Positions 16,709 through 25,669 of a stretch of DNA of 64,000 nt are shown here, one piece after another. The notes beneath the pieces are model-generated. The model did not search any database. It was given only the letters and a program-made list of their open reading frames with translations, and was not told where the DNA came from. The position numbers and the translations under genes are program-made. Every line of letters begins with the position of its first letter. The stretch's first letter is position 1. Source of the stretch: Marivirga aurantiaca (GTDB lineage: Bacteria; Bacteroidota; Bacteroidia; Cytophagales; Cyclobacteriaceae); assembly GCF_016679925.1 (NCBI RefSeq), contig NZ_JAEQBW010000006.1, forward strand, positions 1 through 64,000, given 5' to 3'.

Positions 16709-18415
16709 ATGATAAACTTATTTAAAAACCGAAATTTCAAGGCCTATCTTTTATATAGTTTAATTTCCTGCTTATTATTTACAGTGCAGCTGGAAGCGCA
16801 AACATTTGCTAAAAATGGCATGGTGGTAAGTGCCTCTGAGCTGGCTTCTGAAAATGGCGCTCAAGTATTAAAATCGGGAGGCAATGCAGTGGATGCGGCC
16901 ATATCAACCGCATTTTCTTTAGCAGTTACCTGGCCCTGGGCGGGCAATATTGGAGGAGGTGGATTTATGGTCATTCGATTGGAAGATGGTACAGTAACTA
17001 CTATTGATGCCAGGGAAAAAGCGCCATTGGCCTCAACTCCTACAATGTTTCTGGATGGGGAGGGCAATTTGAAAAGTGGGGTCAATCACCATACAGCGCT
17101 GGCTATTGGCGTGCCCGGTACTGTGGCAGGATTATATAAGGCTCATCAGCTTTACGGTAAGTTGCCCTGGAAAGAATTGCTTCAGCCTGCCATTGATTTA
17201 GCGCAAAATGGTTTCCCTCTTACTTATAGCATTGCCAGGGATTTCGAAGGTTTTGCCAGTGAACCGGAGAAGTACCCGGAGATGCAATCCTACATAAGAA
17301 ATAAAAAAGGAGAGGTGGTACAGTTTGGTGAATTATGGCAGCAGCCACAGTTGGCTAACACACTAAAAGAAATCCAAAGCAAAGGTCACAAAGGCTTTTA
17401 TGAGGGCTATGTAGCAGAGAAAATGGTAGCGTATATTCGGAAGATGGGAGGAATTATTAGCAAAGAAGATTTAAAACAGTATGAAGCGGTGGAAAGGGCC
17501 CCTGTTCATACTACATTTCGTGGGTACGATTTATACGGAATGCCTCTGCCGAGTTCAGGAGGAGTAGCCATAAGCCAAATGTTTAATATGTTTGCCCAAT
17601 TGGAAGAAACGCCCGAATTTGCTTCTGTACAATATTACCATTATTTGGCTGAAATTATGCGCAGAGCATTTGCCGACCGCGCCATTTATTTAGGGGATCC
17701 GGATTTTCTTACCTATTCCGTTATAGATAGTTTACTTACTGATGAGTATGCTGCACAATTATTTTCAACTATTGAGCCTCATAAAGCTACCCCTATTGAT
17801 AGCATCTATCAAGGCCATTTTAATGAGGGCTCCGAGACTACTCATTTTTCAATCCTTGATAACAAGGGAATGGCTGTTTCTATGACTTATACGCTGGAGC
17901 ATGGTTATGGAGTAAAAATGCATGCACCTGAACTCGGATTCTTGTTTAATAATGAGATGGGAGATTTTAATGCAGTACCTGGTGTTACCACTTCTCAAGG
18001 GCAAATAGGAACGGCTGCTAATCAAATAGTGCCAGGCAAAAGGATGCTTTCCAGCATGAGTCCCTACATTGTGACTAAAGATGGCCAGCCATTTATGGTT
18101 ATTGGCAGTCCCGGAGGTAGAACCATTATTAACACAGTATTTCAGACAATTTTAGGAGTTCTAGCCTACGATATGCCTATTAATAAAGCCATTGAGTCTT
18201 CTAAAATCCACCATCAATGGCTGCCAGACAGAATTCTATATGAGCGATACTTAATGGATCCTGCCACCCGACAGGCTTTGGAAGCTATGGGACATACGCT
18301 CATGGAGGTATCCAACCTCGGCCGCTTGATGGGCATCACATATGATGAACCTTCAGGTATCATTTCAGGAGCAGTAGATTCTGCAAGTCCGGATGGCGGG
18401 GTTTCTGCTTACTAA
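16709..18415 (+). CDS. ggt: Gamma-glutamyltranspeptidase
   Basis: The 568-residue Ntn-hydrolase precursor has a signal peptide (about 1-31), a large subunit (GNAVDAAISTAFSLAVTWPW, then NIGGGGFMV and GVPGTVAGL) and self-cleavage before Thr377 in ETTHFSILD, which becomes the nucleophile of the small subunit. GSPGGRTI (oxyanion region) and SSMSPYIV are in place. It hydrolyses or transfers the gamma-glutamyl group of glutathione and related peptides in the periplasm. Length and residue order match the family. It is a single gene, divergent from the toxin-antitoxin pair. Confidence 0.95.
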   Translation: MINLFKNRNFKAYLLYSLISCLLFTVQLEAQTFAKNGMVVSASELASENGAQVLKSGGNAVDAAISTAFSLAVTWPWAGNIGGGGFMVIRLEDGTVTTIDAREKAPLASTPTMFLDGEGNLKSGVNHHTALAIGVPGTVAGLYKAHQLYGKLPWKELLQPAIDLAQNGFPLTYSIARDFEGFASEPEKYPEMQSYIRNKKGEVVQFGELWQQPQLANTLKEIQSKGHKGFYEGYVAEKMVAYIRKMGGIISKEDLKQYEAVERAPVHTTFRGYDLYGMPLPSSGGVAISQMFNMFAQLEETPEFASVQYYHYLAEIMRRAFADRAIYLGDPDFLTYSVIDSLLTDEYAAQLFSTIEPHKATPIDSIYQGHFNEGSETTHFSILDNKGMAVSMTYTLEHGYGVKMHAPELGFLFNNEMGDFNAVPGVTTSQGQIGTAANQIVPGKRMLSSMSPYIVTKDGQPFMVIGSPGGRTIINTVFQTILGVLAYDMPINKAIESSKIHHQWLPDRILYERYLMDPATRQALEAMGHTLMEVSNLGRLMGITYDEPSGIISGAVDSASPDGGVSAY

Positions 18416-18498
18416 ATATTGTGTATTAGGCAATTACACGAGAAAATTAGTTTGATTCCGAGTCCAAGATAAAATATAAGTACCTGCTTATTGGTTTT

Positions 18499-19191
18499 TT
18501 ATTCCAGTCTTAATTCAATTCTATTGTAGTATAGAGTTGAGGTACCTTCAAAACCGGAATCAGTTCCAACAATTACCCACAGATTTCCAGTGGCATCTGA
18601 TTGTATTTCTATAGGATTGTCAAAGTTATCTCTTTGAATAAGCTGGTATTCAAATTCTTCTCCGGGAATACCCACATTTCCAACCACAACCATATCTTCT
18701 CCGCCTTGCGATCCGCCACCCTTGTCAATATTCATATTGATATAGCCATCTATGGTAATGGTATCAGGTTCGTTTGTAGTTCCTCCAGCTTTCAGATATA
18801 CACTGGCTCCCGGGCTACCACCAATCCCTACAGATTCTTCAGGGTATTGTGAGGCTAATTCAATTTCGAAGGTAGCTGAATAGAAGTGGTTGGGTTCCAG
18901 ACCTGTAATTCTTTTTTTAATAAACATAAAGAGATCGTCACTAATATTTTGACCTGAAATTAATAATGATTGCTTCTCTTCATTTACAGATTCAGGAAGG
19001 GCTGTGTGCTGAAACATGAAATTAAATCGACTTCTGTCCCATTCAGCATTAAAATCGGAAAACCCGGCTGTCCAGCCTTCAGCGCTTTCCTCAAAATCAT
19101 AGCTGAAATTATTTACAACAGGCTCATCATCATTCTCACATGATATTAACAAGATGCCCAAAAAAATAGAAATAGTAGATAAGGATTTCAT
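18499..19191 (-). CDS. Lipoprotein of unknown function
   Basis: 230 residues beginning with a signal and lipobox (GILLISCENDDEP, Cys19) followed by acidic residues, which in Bacteroidetes can act as a surface-export signal for lipoproteins. The rest is beta-rich: NFSYDFEESAEGWTAGFSDF opens a jelly-roll-like domain, with a Gly-rich stretch (GGSPGASVYLKAGG) and a final strand LYYNRIELRLE. The FDFE..EGW..GF pattern recalls carbohydrate-binding-like modules, but I cannot name a family. It has its own transcription unit, downstream of the M1 peptidase gene and behind its terminator. Confidence 0.75.
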   Translation of the reverse strand: MKSLSTISIFLGILLISCENDDEPVVNNFSYDFEESAEGWTAGFSDFNAEWDRSRFNFMFQHTALPESVNEEKQSLLISGQNISDDLFMFIKKRITGLEPNHFYSATFEIELASQYPEESVGIGGSPGASVYLKAGGTTNEPDTITIDGYINMNIDKGGGSQGGEDMVVVGNVGIPGEEFEYQLIQRDNFDNPIEIQSDATGNLWVIVGTDSGFEGTSTLYYNRIELRLE

Positions 19192-19239
19192 AATCGAATA
19201 GTTTTAGGTTAAAAAGTGTCTTAGTTTTTTAACCTTAAT

Positions 19240-19270
19240 AAAAGTGCAGGGTTTAGGTTTTTGCACTTTT
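19240..19270 (-). terminator. Terminator after the M1 peptidase gene
   Basis: AAAAGTGCA (19240-19248) pairs perfectly with TGCACTTTT (19262-19270), 16 bases past the peptidase stop; on the minus strand the stem is followed by a T-rich run. Confidence 0.75.
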
Positions 19271-19285
19271 TAGCTATCCCTTTTA

Positions 19286-20944
19286 TTATTCCGTCAAATT
19301 AAACTTCGCTACATAAAAATTAGGATCAACGGATATTTCTACATTTTCAGGTAAATTCTCTAACGACTTATATTGAGTAGGTGATGGTTGAATCCATTCA
19401 GGCTCGCCATTTATATAAATTTTGATAGGTATATTGAAGAGGTCATTGGTGTTTTCCCATTTGAAAAGTAAGTTGTTATTTAAGATTCTATATGTGAGCG
19501 TTGGAATTCGTGTATCCCTAAGGTATTGGTCAAAAAAACCTTGAAGTGATTGGCCGTATGACTTTTCAATAAAATCTTCAACCTGTTCACTGCTCACTGT
19601 TTGATGATAAAATTCTTCGTTTAAATCTCGTAAAAGAGTTCTCCATTTCTCATCATCGTCAAATAGCTGGCGTAAAGTGTGAAGCATATTCCCTCCTTTA
19701 TAATACATATCTCCCGAGCCTTCATAACTTACTCCATATTTACCAATAATGGGTCTGTCATTCTGAATAGATGATCTCACCCCCTGAATGTAGGCATTGC
19801 CTGCCTCTGTGCCGTAATGATAGTCAAGAAATAAGGTTTCGGAATAATGTGTAAATGATTCATGAATCCACATATCTGCCACATCATTATAAGTGATATT
19901 ATTGGCAAACCACTCATGTCCTGATTCATGAATGATGATAAAGTCAAACTTCATCCCCCAGCCTGTTTGGCTCAAATCTCTTCCTTTATAGCCATTTTGG
20001 TAGCCATTACCATAAGTAACCGAACTCTGATGTTCCATACCCAGATAGGGTGCTTCCACTAACTTATAACCATCCTCATAAAAAGGATAGGGGCCAAACC
20101 AATATTCAAAAGCCTTTAACATTTTGGGTACATCCTTAAATTGCTTTTTAGCTTTCTCCAGATTATAACTCAATACCCAATAACTACAATCCAATGGACC
20201 TTTCTCCCCATCATAAACTTCTTTAAAATTTACATAATCCCCGATATTGATGTTTACACCATAGTTATTGATAGGGTTACTGACAAACCAATGGTAAGTA
20301 TGAGTGGTTTCATATTCTTCCACATTCCTCAATCGGCCATTTGAAACATTGATGAGTGGTTTTGGGACATTCACGCTAATCAGCATGCTGTCAGGTTCAT
20401 CATAAGGATGCTCCTTGCAAGGCCACCATACGCTGGCACCAATTCCTTGATTACTACTGGCTACAAATGGCTTTCCGTTTTTGTCTTCTTTCCATGTAAT
20501 ACCCCCATCCCATGGTGGGTTTTTAGCCTCTATAGGAGTGCCCGAAAAGTAAATGGTTAGTTTGTTATTTTCATTTATAGACTGTTGCTCATTCAACTTT
20601 ATAAAGTGTGCTGCCCCTTCTGATTCAAATTTTAGCTCTTTTCCCCCTTGAATTACTTTGTCAATTTTCATTGGTTGCTGTAAGTCAAGCTGCATTATAT
20701 TGTTTTTGTCCAGTACAGTGTAATGAATCTCATTCTTGCCAGATAACGATTTGTTATCAATATCAACAGCTACTTCTAAATGGTAGTAGGTCAAATCCCA
20801 CCAGGTTCTCTCAGCAGTCAACCCTCCTTTCAAACTGTCTGCTCGAGTGAAGCTCTCTTTGTCTTGGGCTTTTAAAGAAATTGTACCAGAAAGAATGATG
20901 AAACTTAATACCGGGAATAATGTCTTTCGGAAAAGGTTTTTCAT
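19286..20944 (-). CDS. M1-family metallopeptidase
   Basis: 552 residues from ATG 20944, chosen because it gives a normal signal peptide (MKNLFRKTLFPVLSFIILSG). The upstream frame adds 22 residues without support. Domains: N-terminal beta domain (about 30-220) and catalytic domain with the zinc motif HESGHEWFANNI (His of HExxH at about 338) and the third ligand in WIHESFTHY about 20 residues on. LGMEHQSSVTYGNG replaces the GxMEN exopeptidase motif. A truncated C-terminal part (about 130 residues) lacks the HEAT-like domain of PepN. It should cleave N-terminal residues from peptides in the periplasm. Alone, with a terminator. Confidence 0.92.
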   Translation of the reverse strand: MKNLFRKTLFPVLSFIILSGTISLKAQDKESFTRADSLKGGLTAERTWWDLTYYHLEVAVDIDNKSLSGKNEIHYTVLDKNNIMQLDLQQPMKIDKVIQGGKELKFESEGAAHFIKLNEQQSINENNKLTIYFSGTPIEAKNPPWDGGITWKEDKNGKPFVASSNQGIGASVWWPCKEHPYDEPDSMLISVNVPKPLINVSNGRLRNVEEYETTHTYHWFVSNPINNYGVNINIGDYVNFKEVYDGEKGPLDCSYWVLSYNLEKAKKQFKDVPKMLKAFEYWFGPYPFYEDGYKLVEAPYLGMEHQSSVTYGNGYQNGYKGRDLSQTGWGMKFDFIIIHESGHEWFANNITYNDVADMWIHESFTHYSETLFLDYHYGTEAGNAYIQGVRSSIQNDRPIIGKYGVSYEGSGDMYYKGGNMLHTLRQLFDDDEKWRTLLRDLNEEFYHQTVSSEQVEDFIEKSYGQSLQGFFDQYLRDTRIPTLTYRILNNNLLFKWENTNDLFNIPIKIYINGEPEWIQPSPTQYKSLENLPENVEISVDPNFYVAKFNLTE

Positions 20945-21166
20945 ATTAAGATATTGAAGAGCGCAAATTAAAAAAAAACTGAATCTATAATGGAGGTATA
21001 TATCTTCCATTTTACCATACTACCAATCTATTTAAAGTCAATTATTGTTTCACTTTATGACTGTAGTCGCTTAGTTATTAAATGCAAATTAATCAATTCA
21101 TTTGAAATAAATCTATGAACCTCAGTTTGATTTAAGTAAGAGATAGCAAAAAACAATTCAAAAAAA

Positions 21167-21206
21167 AAGTAGCATAACCAGGCACTCTGCCATGAATATG
21201 CTACTT
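21167..21206 (-). terminator. Terminator after the small beta-barrel gene
   Basis: AAGTAGCATA (21167-21176) pairs perfectly with TATGCTACTT (21197-21206), with a run of A on the left that gives U after the stem on the minus strand. Confidence 0.8.
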
Positions 21207-21228
21207 CTTTTATTAGTCAATTAAATTT

Positions 21229-21816
21229 TTACAATAGCTTAAGTCCTAAGCTTAACATTACCTGGTTGATTCTTACTTTACCTTCATCATCTCCTAAAGT
21301 GGCCTGATCACTAAAGTTACCTTCATAACGAAGATCAAGTGTTAGTTTGGAAATATCTACTCCTATACCAGCTTGATAAGCGAATACTGCATTTTTGTAT
21401 TCATTGACAGCATCGTCTTTATCAACTTCAGAATCCATATTAAAACTAGCTACAGGGCCAATATTCAACCTCAATGGACCAAGCTTGTATCCGAACAATA
21501 TTGGCACATCAATTTTATTCTGATTGAGCGTAACTGTTTCTTTATTTCCTAAATTATTGCGAGAAACATACTCGCCTTGTACAGAATTAAAATAGGCTTC
21601 CGGTTGAACAAAAAAACCTAGAATGTTTATTCTGGCAAAAGCCCCTACTTGATAACTGTAATTAGCATCACCTTCTTCAAATCGGTCGGCATGATCTTTC
21701 AAGCTTACTTGTGTACTACTAATCCCTACCTTTGGGCCAATTGTAAATACCTGGGCTTCTGCTATAGAGCCAAACAGGAAAATAAATACGATAGTTGTCA
21801 ATAATTTTTGCTTCAT
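21229..21816 (-). CDS. Outer-membrane beta-barrel protein (OmpW/PorT-like fold)
   Basis: 195 residues: signal peptide (about 1-21), then alternating strands typical of an eight-stranded barrel. These begin FTIGPKVGISSTQVSL, include FFVQPEAYFNS and PLRLNIGPVASFNM, and finish with NQVMLSLGLKLL, which has a C-terminal hydrophobic residue as barrels do. It matches the broad PorT / outer-membrane beta-barrel family of Bacteroidetes, many members of which have no known function. It has its own terminator and lies divergent from bioF. Confidence 0.82.
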   Translation of the reverse strand: MKQKLLTTIVFIFLFGSIAEAQVFTIGPKVGISSTQVSLKDHADRFEEGDANYSYQVGAFARINILGFFVQPEAYFNSVQGEYVSRNNLGNKETVTLNQNKIDVPILFGYKLGPLRLNIGPVASFNMDSEVDKDDAVNEYKNAVFAYQAGIGVDISKLTLDLRYEGNFSDQATLGDDEGKVRINQVMLSLGLKLL

Positions 21817-21903
21817 GATTTCTTTTTATAAATGATTTAATTTTACTTAACGATTTTCAGGTTAAAAGTTATAATTTCGGCTACCAATATATGATTTTTA
21901 TCT

Positions 21904-23034
21904 ATGAAATTTGTAAAACCGGGGTTGAAACTGAATGATACCCTTGAAGTAATCTTAAATGAAAGAAAGAAAAACGGTGCATTTCGTTTTTTAAGGACTC
22001 CAAAAGAGGGAATGATCGATTTTATCTCCAATGATTATTTAGGGTTGGCAAAAGTCAGGTCCATTTCTGAAAATATTGTGGAATATGAAGAGAATGGTGC
22101 CGGTGGTTCCAGGTTATTAAGTGGAAATAAAGCATATCATGAGCAACTTGAATCTTTTTTAGCGGAATATTTTCACTCTGAGGCTGCTTTACTTTTTAAT
22201 TCCGGATATACTGCAAATTTAGGGGTGCTTTCCTGTGTGCCTCAAAAGGGAGATACTATTTACTTTGATGAACTATCACATATGTGCATTAAAGAAGGTG
22301 TTAGGTTAAGCAGGGCTAATTATTATAATTTCAAACATAATAATCTTTCGAATTTAGAAAGTAAAATGAAGAATGCCACTGGAAATATATTCGTGGTGGT
22401 TGAATCAGTATATTCCATGGATGGGGATCATGCTCCACTGAAAGAGTTGATCCCGCTATGTGAAAAATACAATGCAAATTTGATAGTGGATGAAGCCCAC
22501 AGCACTGGCCTGTACGGTGAATCAGGTTTTGGTTTGTGTTGCGATTTAGAAATTCAGGATAAGGTTTTTGCCAGAATTTACACTTTTGGAAAGGCAGTGG
22601 GCTGTCATGGTGCTGTAGTAGCAGGTAGTCAGATATTAAAAGATTACCTGGTTAACTATAGCCGTCAGTTTATTTATACAACTGCTATGAATTTCCACTC
22701 TGTTAAAATCATTGAAAATGCTATTCAATACAGAAAGAAGCATCCTGAAGTAGTTGAACAATTAACAAAGAACATTCTATTATTTAGACAATCAATCAAT
22801 CCCGGAATTAATAAACTGGAAAGTTTTCATCCCATTCAGGGAATTATGGTACAAGGAAACGAAGCCGCCATTAAACTGGCTAATCATTTAAATGAATTGG
22901 GTTTTGATATGAGGCCTATTGTGTCCCCTACAGTTCCTGTTAATGAGGAAAGAATCAGGATTTGTCTACATTCATTTAATAGCACAGAGGAAATTAAAAA
23001 GTTATGTGATGCAATAAACATTTATTATTCATGA
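21904..23034 (+). CDS. bioF: 8-amino-7-oxononanoate synthase (biotin synthesis)
   Basis: The PLP-dependent enzyme condenses pimeloyl-ACP or pimeloyl-CoA with alanine, the first step of biotin ring assembly, in the cytoplasm. 376 residues; motifs IDFISNDYLGLA, NGAGGSRLLSGN (here ENGAGGSRLLSG), FNSGYTANLG, IVDEAHSTGLYGE (Asp and His for PLP) and the Schiff-base Lys in TFGKAVGCHGA. Relatives such as KBL share this fold, but bioD and bioA downstream settle the role. The stop TGA (23032-23034) lies within the first bases of a family 2 repeat (ATGAAATGAGC). Confidence 0.92.
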   Translation: MKFVKPGLKLNDTLEVILNERKKNGAFRFLRTPKEGMIDFISNDYLGLAKVRSISENIVEYEENGAGGSRLLSGNKAYHEQLESFLAEYFHSEAALLFNSGYTANLGVLSCVPQKGDTIYFDELSHMCIKEGVRLSRANYYNFKHNNLSNLESKMKNATGNIFVVVESVYSMDGDHAPLKELIPLCEKYNANLIVDEAHSTGLYGESGFGLCCDLEIQDKVFARIYTFGKAVGCHGAVVAGSQILKDYLVNYSRQFIYTTAMNFHSVKIIENAIQYRKKHPEVVEQLTKNILLFRQSINPGINKLESFHPIQGIMVQGNEAAIKLANHLNELGFDMRPIVSPTVPVNEERIRICLHSFNSTEEIKKLCDAINIYYS

Positions 23035-23128
23035 AATGAGCATAAATATTCGAGGGCGAATTTATACCAACCGCCAGATGAATATTTATCGCGAATTCCA
23101 TGTGGCAACTTAAAACGAACATATACAC
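23031..23128 (+). repeat. Structured intergenic element, family 2, copy 2a
   Basis: 98 bp from ATGAAATGAGC to ACATATACAC. The stem ATAAATATTC (23042-23051) pairs with GAATATTTAT (23080-23089). The other copies have ATAAATTTTA with TAAAATTTAT, so both sides of the stem changed together. It begins at the bioF stop codon and is followed directly by copy 2b. Confidence 0.75.
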
Positions 23129-23258
23129 ATGAAATGAGCATAAATTTTAGAATCCTTCCCCGATAGCTATCGGGGCAACCAAGGATGAATAAAATTTATT
23201 GAATTTCATAGCCTGCCCCGACTAAATCGGGGTGACCATTGACAATAAACATATACAC
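23129..23258 (+). repeat. Structured intergenic element, family 2, copy 2b
   Basis: 130 bp from ATGAAATGAGC to ACATATACAC, ending directly before the bioD ATG. Stems: ATAAATTTTA (23140-23149) with TAAAATTTAT (23190-23199), enclosing a perfect 18-base palindrome CCCCGATAGCTATCGGGG (23158-23175); and CCCCGA (23216-23221) with TCGGGG (23227-23232). It would lie in the bioF-bioD intergenic mRNA. Confidence 0.78.
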
Positions 23259-23867
23259 ATGAAAATTTTTATTACGGCCATAGGTACAGATAGCGGCAAA
23301 TCATTCTTTAGTGCAATCATTACAGAAGCATTAAAAGCGGATTATTGGAAACCTATCCAGGCCGGTTTCCCGAGAGATACGGAGTATGTTAAACAATTGA
23401 TTAGTAATAAAATTTCCAATTTTCTCCCGGAAGCTTATGTTTTAAATACGCCTGCGTCACCTCATTGGGCAGCGGAAATAGATGGGATTAAACTTAAGTT
23501 GAATGATTTTGTTCTTCCCAGGACGGAAAATAAGCATTTGGTAATTGAAGGGGCAGGAGGGGCTTTAGTACCCATAAACAATGAGGAATTTGTGATTGAT
23601 TTACCTCAAAAGTGGCAAATACCAGTAATTTTAGTAGCAAATTTGTATTTGGGAAGTATTAACCACACTTTACTTACCTTAAATGAGCTAAAAAGAAGGG
23701 GTGTTCAATTATTAGGAATTGTATTTAATGGAAGTTCTCAACCTTCAAGTGAGGAAATTATTTTAAAACACGCAGATGTGCCGTGTTTACTAAAAATAGA
23801 TCAGGAAAAAGAAATCAATCAAGAAATAATCAGGAAATACGCAGAGGAATTACTTAAGAATTTATGA
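23259..23867 (+). CDS. bioD: Dethiobiotin synthetase
   Basis: ATP-dependent closure of the ureido ring of dethiobiotin from 7,8-diaminopelargonate and CO2. 202 residues from ATG 23259, which opens MKIFITAIGTDSGKSFFSA: the P-loop (GTDSGKS in place of the common GTDTxVGKT) comes at residues 8-14. YWKPIQAGFP, VIEGAGGALVPIN and LVANLYLGSINHTLLT match the family. Frames further upstream lie within the repeat and are not credible. The last 4 bases overlap bioA (ATGA). Confidence 0.92.
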   Translation: MKIFITAIGTDSGKSFFSAIITEALKADYWKPIQAGFPRDTEYVKQLISNKISNFLPEAYVLNTPASPHWAAEIDGIKLKLNDFVLPRTENKHLVIEGAGGALVPINNEEFVIDLPQKWQIPVILVANLYLGSINHTLLTLNELKRRGVQLLGIVFNGSSQPSSEEIILKHADVPCLLKIDQEKEINQEIIRKYAEELLKNL

Positions 23868-25153
23868 ATTGGATTGATCGCGATAAAGAAAGTATTTGGC
23901 ATCCATTTACACAGTTAGTCAATGGATTTGATCATATCATGATTGAAAAGGCAGAAGGGCTCTATCTTTATACTCCTGAAGGGAGAAAAATTATGGATGC
24001 CATTTCCAGTTGGTGGGTTAATTTACATGGTCATAGCCACCCAAAAATTGCAGAAGCTGTATTTCAGCAGGCTAGTAAGCTGGAACATGTGATATTTGCC
24101 GGATTTACGCATGAGCCGGCCATCATATTAGCTGAAAAGCTATTGAGTATATTGCCTGAAAACCAATCAAAGATTTTTTATTCCGATAATGGAAGTACTG
24201 CCAACGAAGTGGCTTTAAAAATGGCTTTCCAGTTTTGGTATAATAAAGGAGAAAAATCCCGTACCAAAGTAATTGCCTTTGAAGGTGCTTACCATGGAGA
24301 TACTTTTGGAGCTATGTCGGTAGGGGATAGAGGGCCGTTTTCTGCTCCTTTTTCTCCTTTTTTGTTTGATGTTGAATTCCTGCCAACCCCCACACAGGAA
24401 AATGAAGCTGAGTTAATTATACAGTTTGAACAATTGATTAAAGACAAAGAGGTAGCAGCTTTTATATTTGAACCTTTGGTGCTGGGCTCTGCCGGTATGA
24501 AAATGTATGCTCCGGAACTGCTGGACAAGCTACTGCAATTGGCCAAAGAGAATGAAGTAATTTGTATTGCAGATGAAGTCTTTACAGGTTTTGGACGAAC
24601 AGGAAAAAATTTCGCTTCTGATTATTTAACCACTCAACCGGATATTTTCTGCTTATCAAAAGGCCTCACAGGCGGAACTATGGCTCTGGGGGTTACTTCT
24701 TGTACAGCCAGAATTATGGAAGCCTATAAAAGTACTGATATCATGAAAACATTTTTTCATGGGCATAGCTTTACTGCCAATCCCATTGCTTGCGCGGCCT
24801 CAATAGCCAGTTTTGATTTATTGATGAAGGAGGAAACACAAATGCAGATCCGGAATATTTCAGACTGGCAAAAAGCATTTCAGGAGAGAATTAATAATCA
24901 TCCTAAAGTGCTTAATAGTCGCGTGATGGGAACGATTTTTGCCTTGGAATTGAAAACCGATGAGGATACTTCCTATGTGAATGAAGTACGCCATCAACTT
25001 TATCCATTCTTTTTAGAGAGAGATATTCTGTTGCGACCATTGGGTAATGTAATCTATATTTTGCCACCTTATATTATCAAAAAAGAAGAAATAGAACGAA
25101 TATACCAGGCGGTTGAAGAAATGTTGATACAGCTTAATATAGGCAGGCACTAA
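23864..25153 (+). CDS. bioA: Adenosylmethionine-8-amino-7-oxononanoate aminotransferase
   Basis: The class III PLP aminotransferase makes 7,8-diaminopelargonate, the substrate of BioD. 429 residues. Motifs: DKESIWHPFTQ at the N-terminus (the BioA-specific W-H-P-f), ISSWWVNLHGHSHPKI, FYSDNGSTANEVALKM, AFEGAYHGDTFGAMSVG, IADEVFTGFGRTG (PLP Asp) and the Schiff-base Lys in FCLSKGLTGG. ATG overlaps the bioD stop by 4 bases. In this order bioF-bioD-bioA make the late steps; bioB and the pimelate genes are not in the window. Confidence 0.95.
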   Translation: MNWIDRDKESIWHPFTQLVNGFDHIMIEKAEGLYLYTPEGRKIMDAISSWWVNLHGHSHPKIAEAVFQQASKLEHVIFAGFTHEPAIILAEKLLSILPENQSKIFYSDNGSTANEVALKMAFQFWYNKGEKSRTKVIAFEGAYHGDTFGAMSVGDRGPFSAPFSPFLFDVEFLPTPTQENEAELIIQFEQLIKDKEVAAFIFEPLVLGSAGMKMYAPELLDKLLQLAKENEVICIADEVFTGFGRTGKNFASDYLTTQPDIFCLSKGLTGGTMALGVTSCTARIMEAYKSTDIMKTFFHGHSFTANPIACAASIASFDLLMKEETQMQIRNISDWQKAFQERINNHPKVLNSRVMGTIFALELKTDEDTSYVNEVRHQLYPFFLERDILLRPLGNVIYILPPYIIKKEEIERIYQAVEEMLIQLNIGRH

Positions 25154-25159
25154 GTAAAA

Positions 25160-25620
25160 CTAAGTATTTCCCTCAGGCAATTCAGTTATTTGCCTAAATG
25201 TTAAAATAAGCATTTAGCGCATACATAAGAGCTCCATTATTCCAAACTTTGGAATACCACCAACTGACTATTTTATGACAGAGCTTTAATTATGTAATGG
25301 ATTCCATCAAAGTGAAATGATAGAATGGCGACCAACTGTTGTTATAGCTTCCTGCTTTTGTCTATAGAATAGGTAGTTTCTGGCATTTTCTAACTCACAC
25401 ATATATGTGTGTTTTATGTTGAACTGTTTTTCTTTTTGAAACCGTTTTGATGTTTCCTTAGTAAGGAACAGCTTTTCTATTGCTGAATTATGACCTTTGC
25501 TTCTGTTTCTAAGGTTGTTTCCTATGCAATCCTTTTAGGACTTTGTTTACAGTAGTGCTGCTTACCTAAGTGTTTCCCTTAGCCCAATCAGTCAATCACC
25601 TAAATTTCAAAATACGAATT
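25160..25620. repeat. Pair of diverged 55-bp direct repeats in a long leader region
   Basis: 25160-25214 and 25566-25620 both begin CTAAGTRTTTCCCTYAG and agree at about 41 of 55 positions (including the CCTAAAT and AAAATA blocks). Each start carries the inverted pair CTAAG/CTYAG. Between them lie a palindrome ACACATATATGTGT near 25397-25412 and further CTAAGG/CCTTAG words. There is no gene between bioA and the small sorting-domain gene (25154-25669). The repeats look regulatory. Confidence 0.55.
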
Positions 25621-25669
25621 CATCTCATATATGGAAGAGCGAATTGTCGCAACTTTGAATTATAAATAG

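Noticed and set aside
25397-25412. ACACATATATGTGT palindrome as a transcription factor site
   Set aside because: A short AT-rich palindrome of this kind occurs by chance; mentioned only as part of the repeat region.
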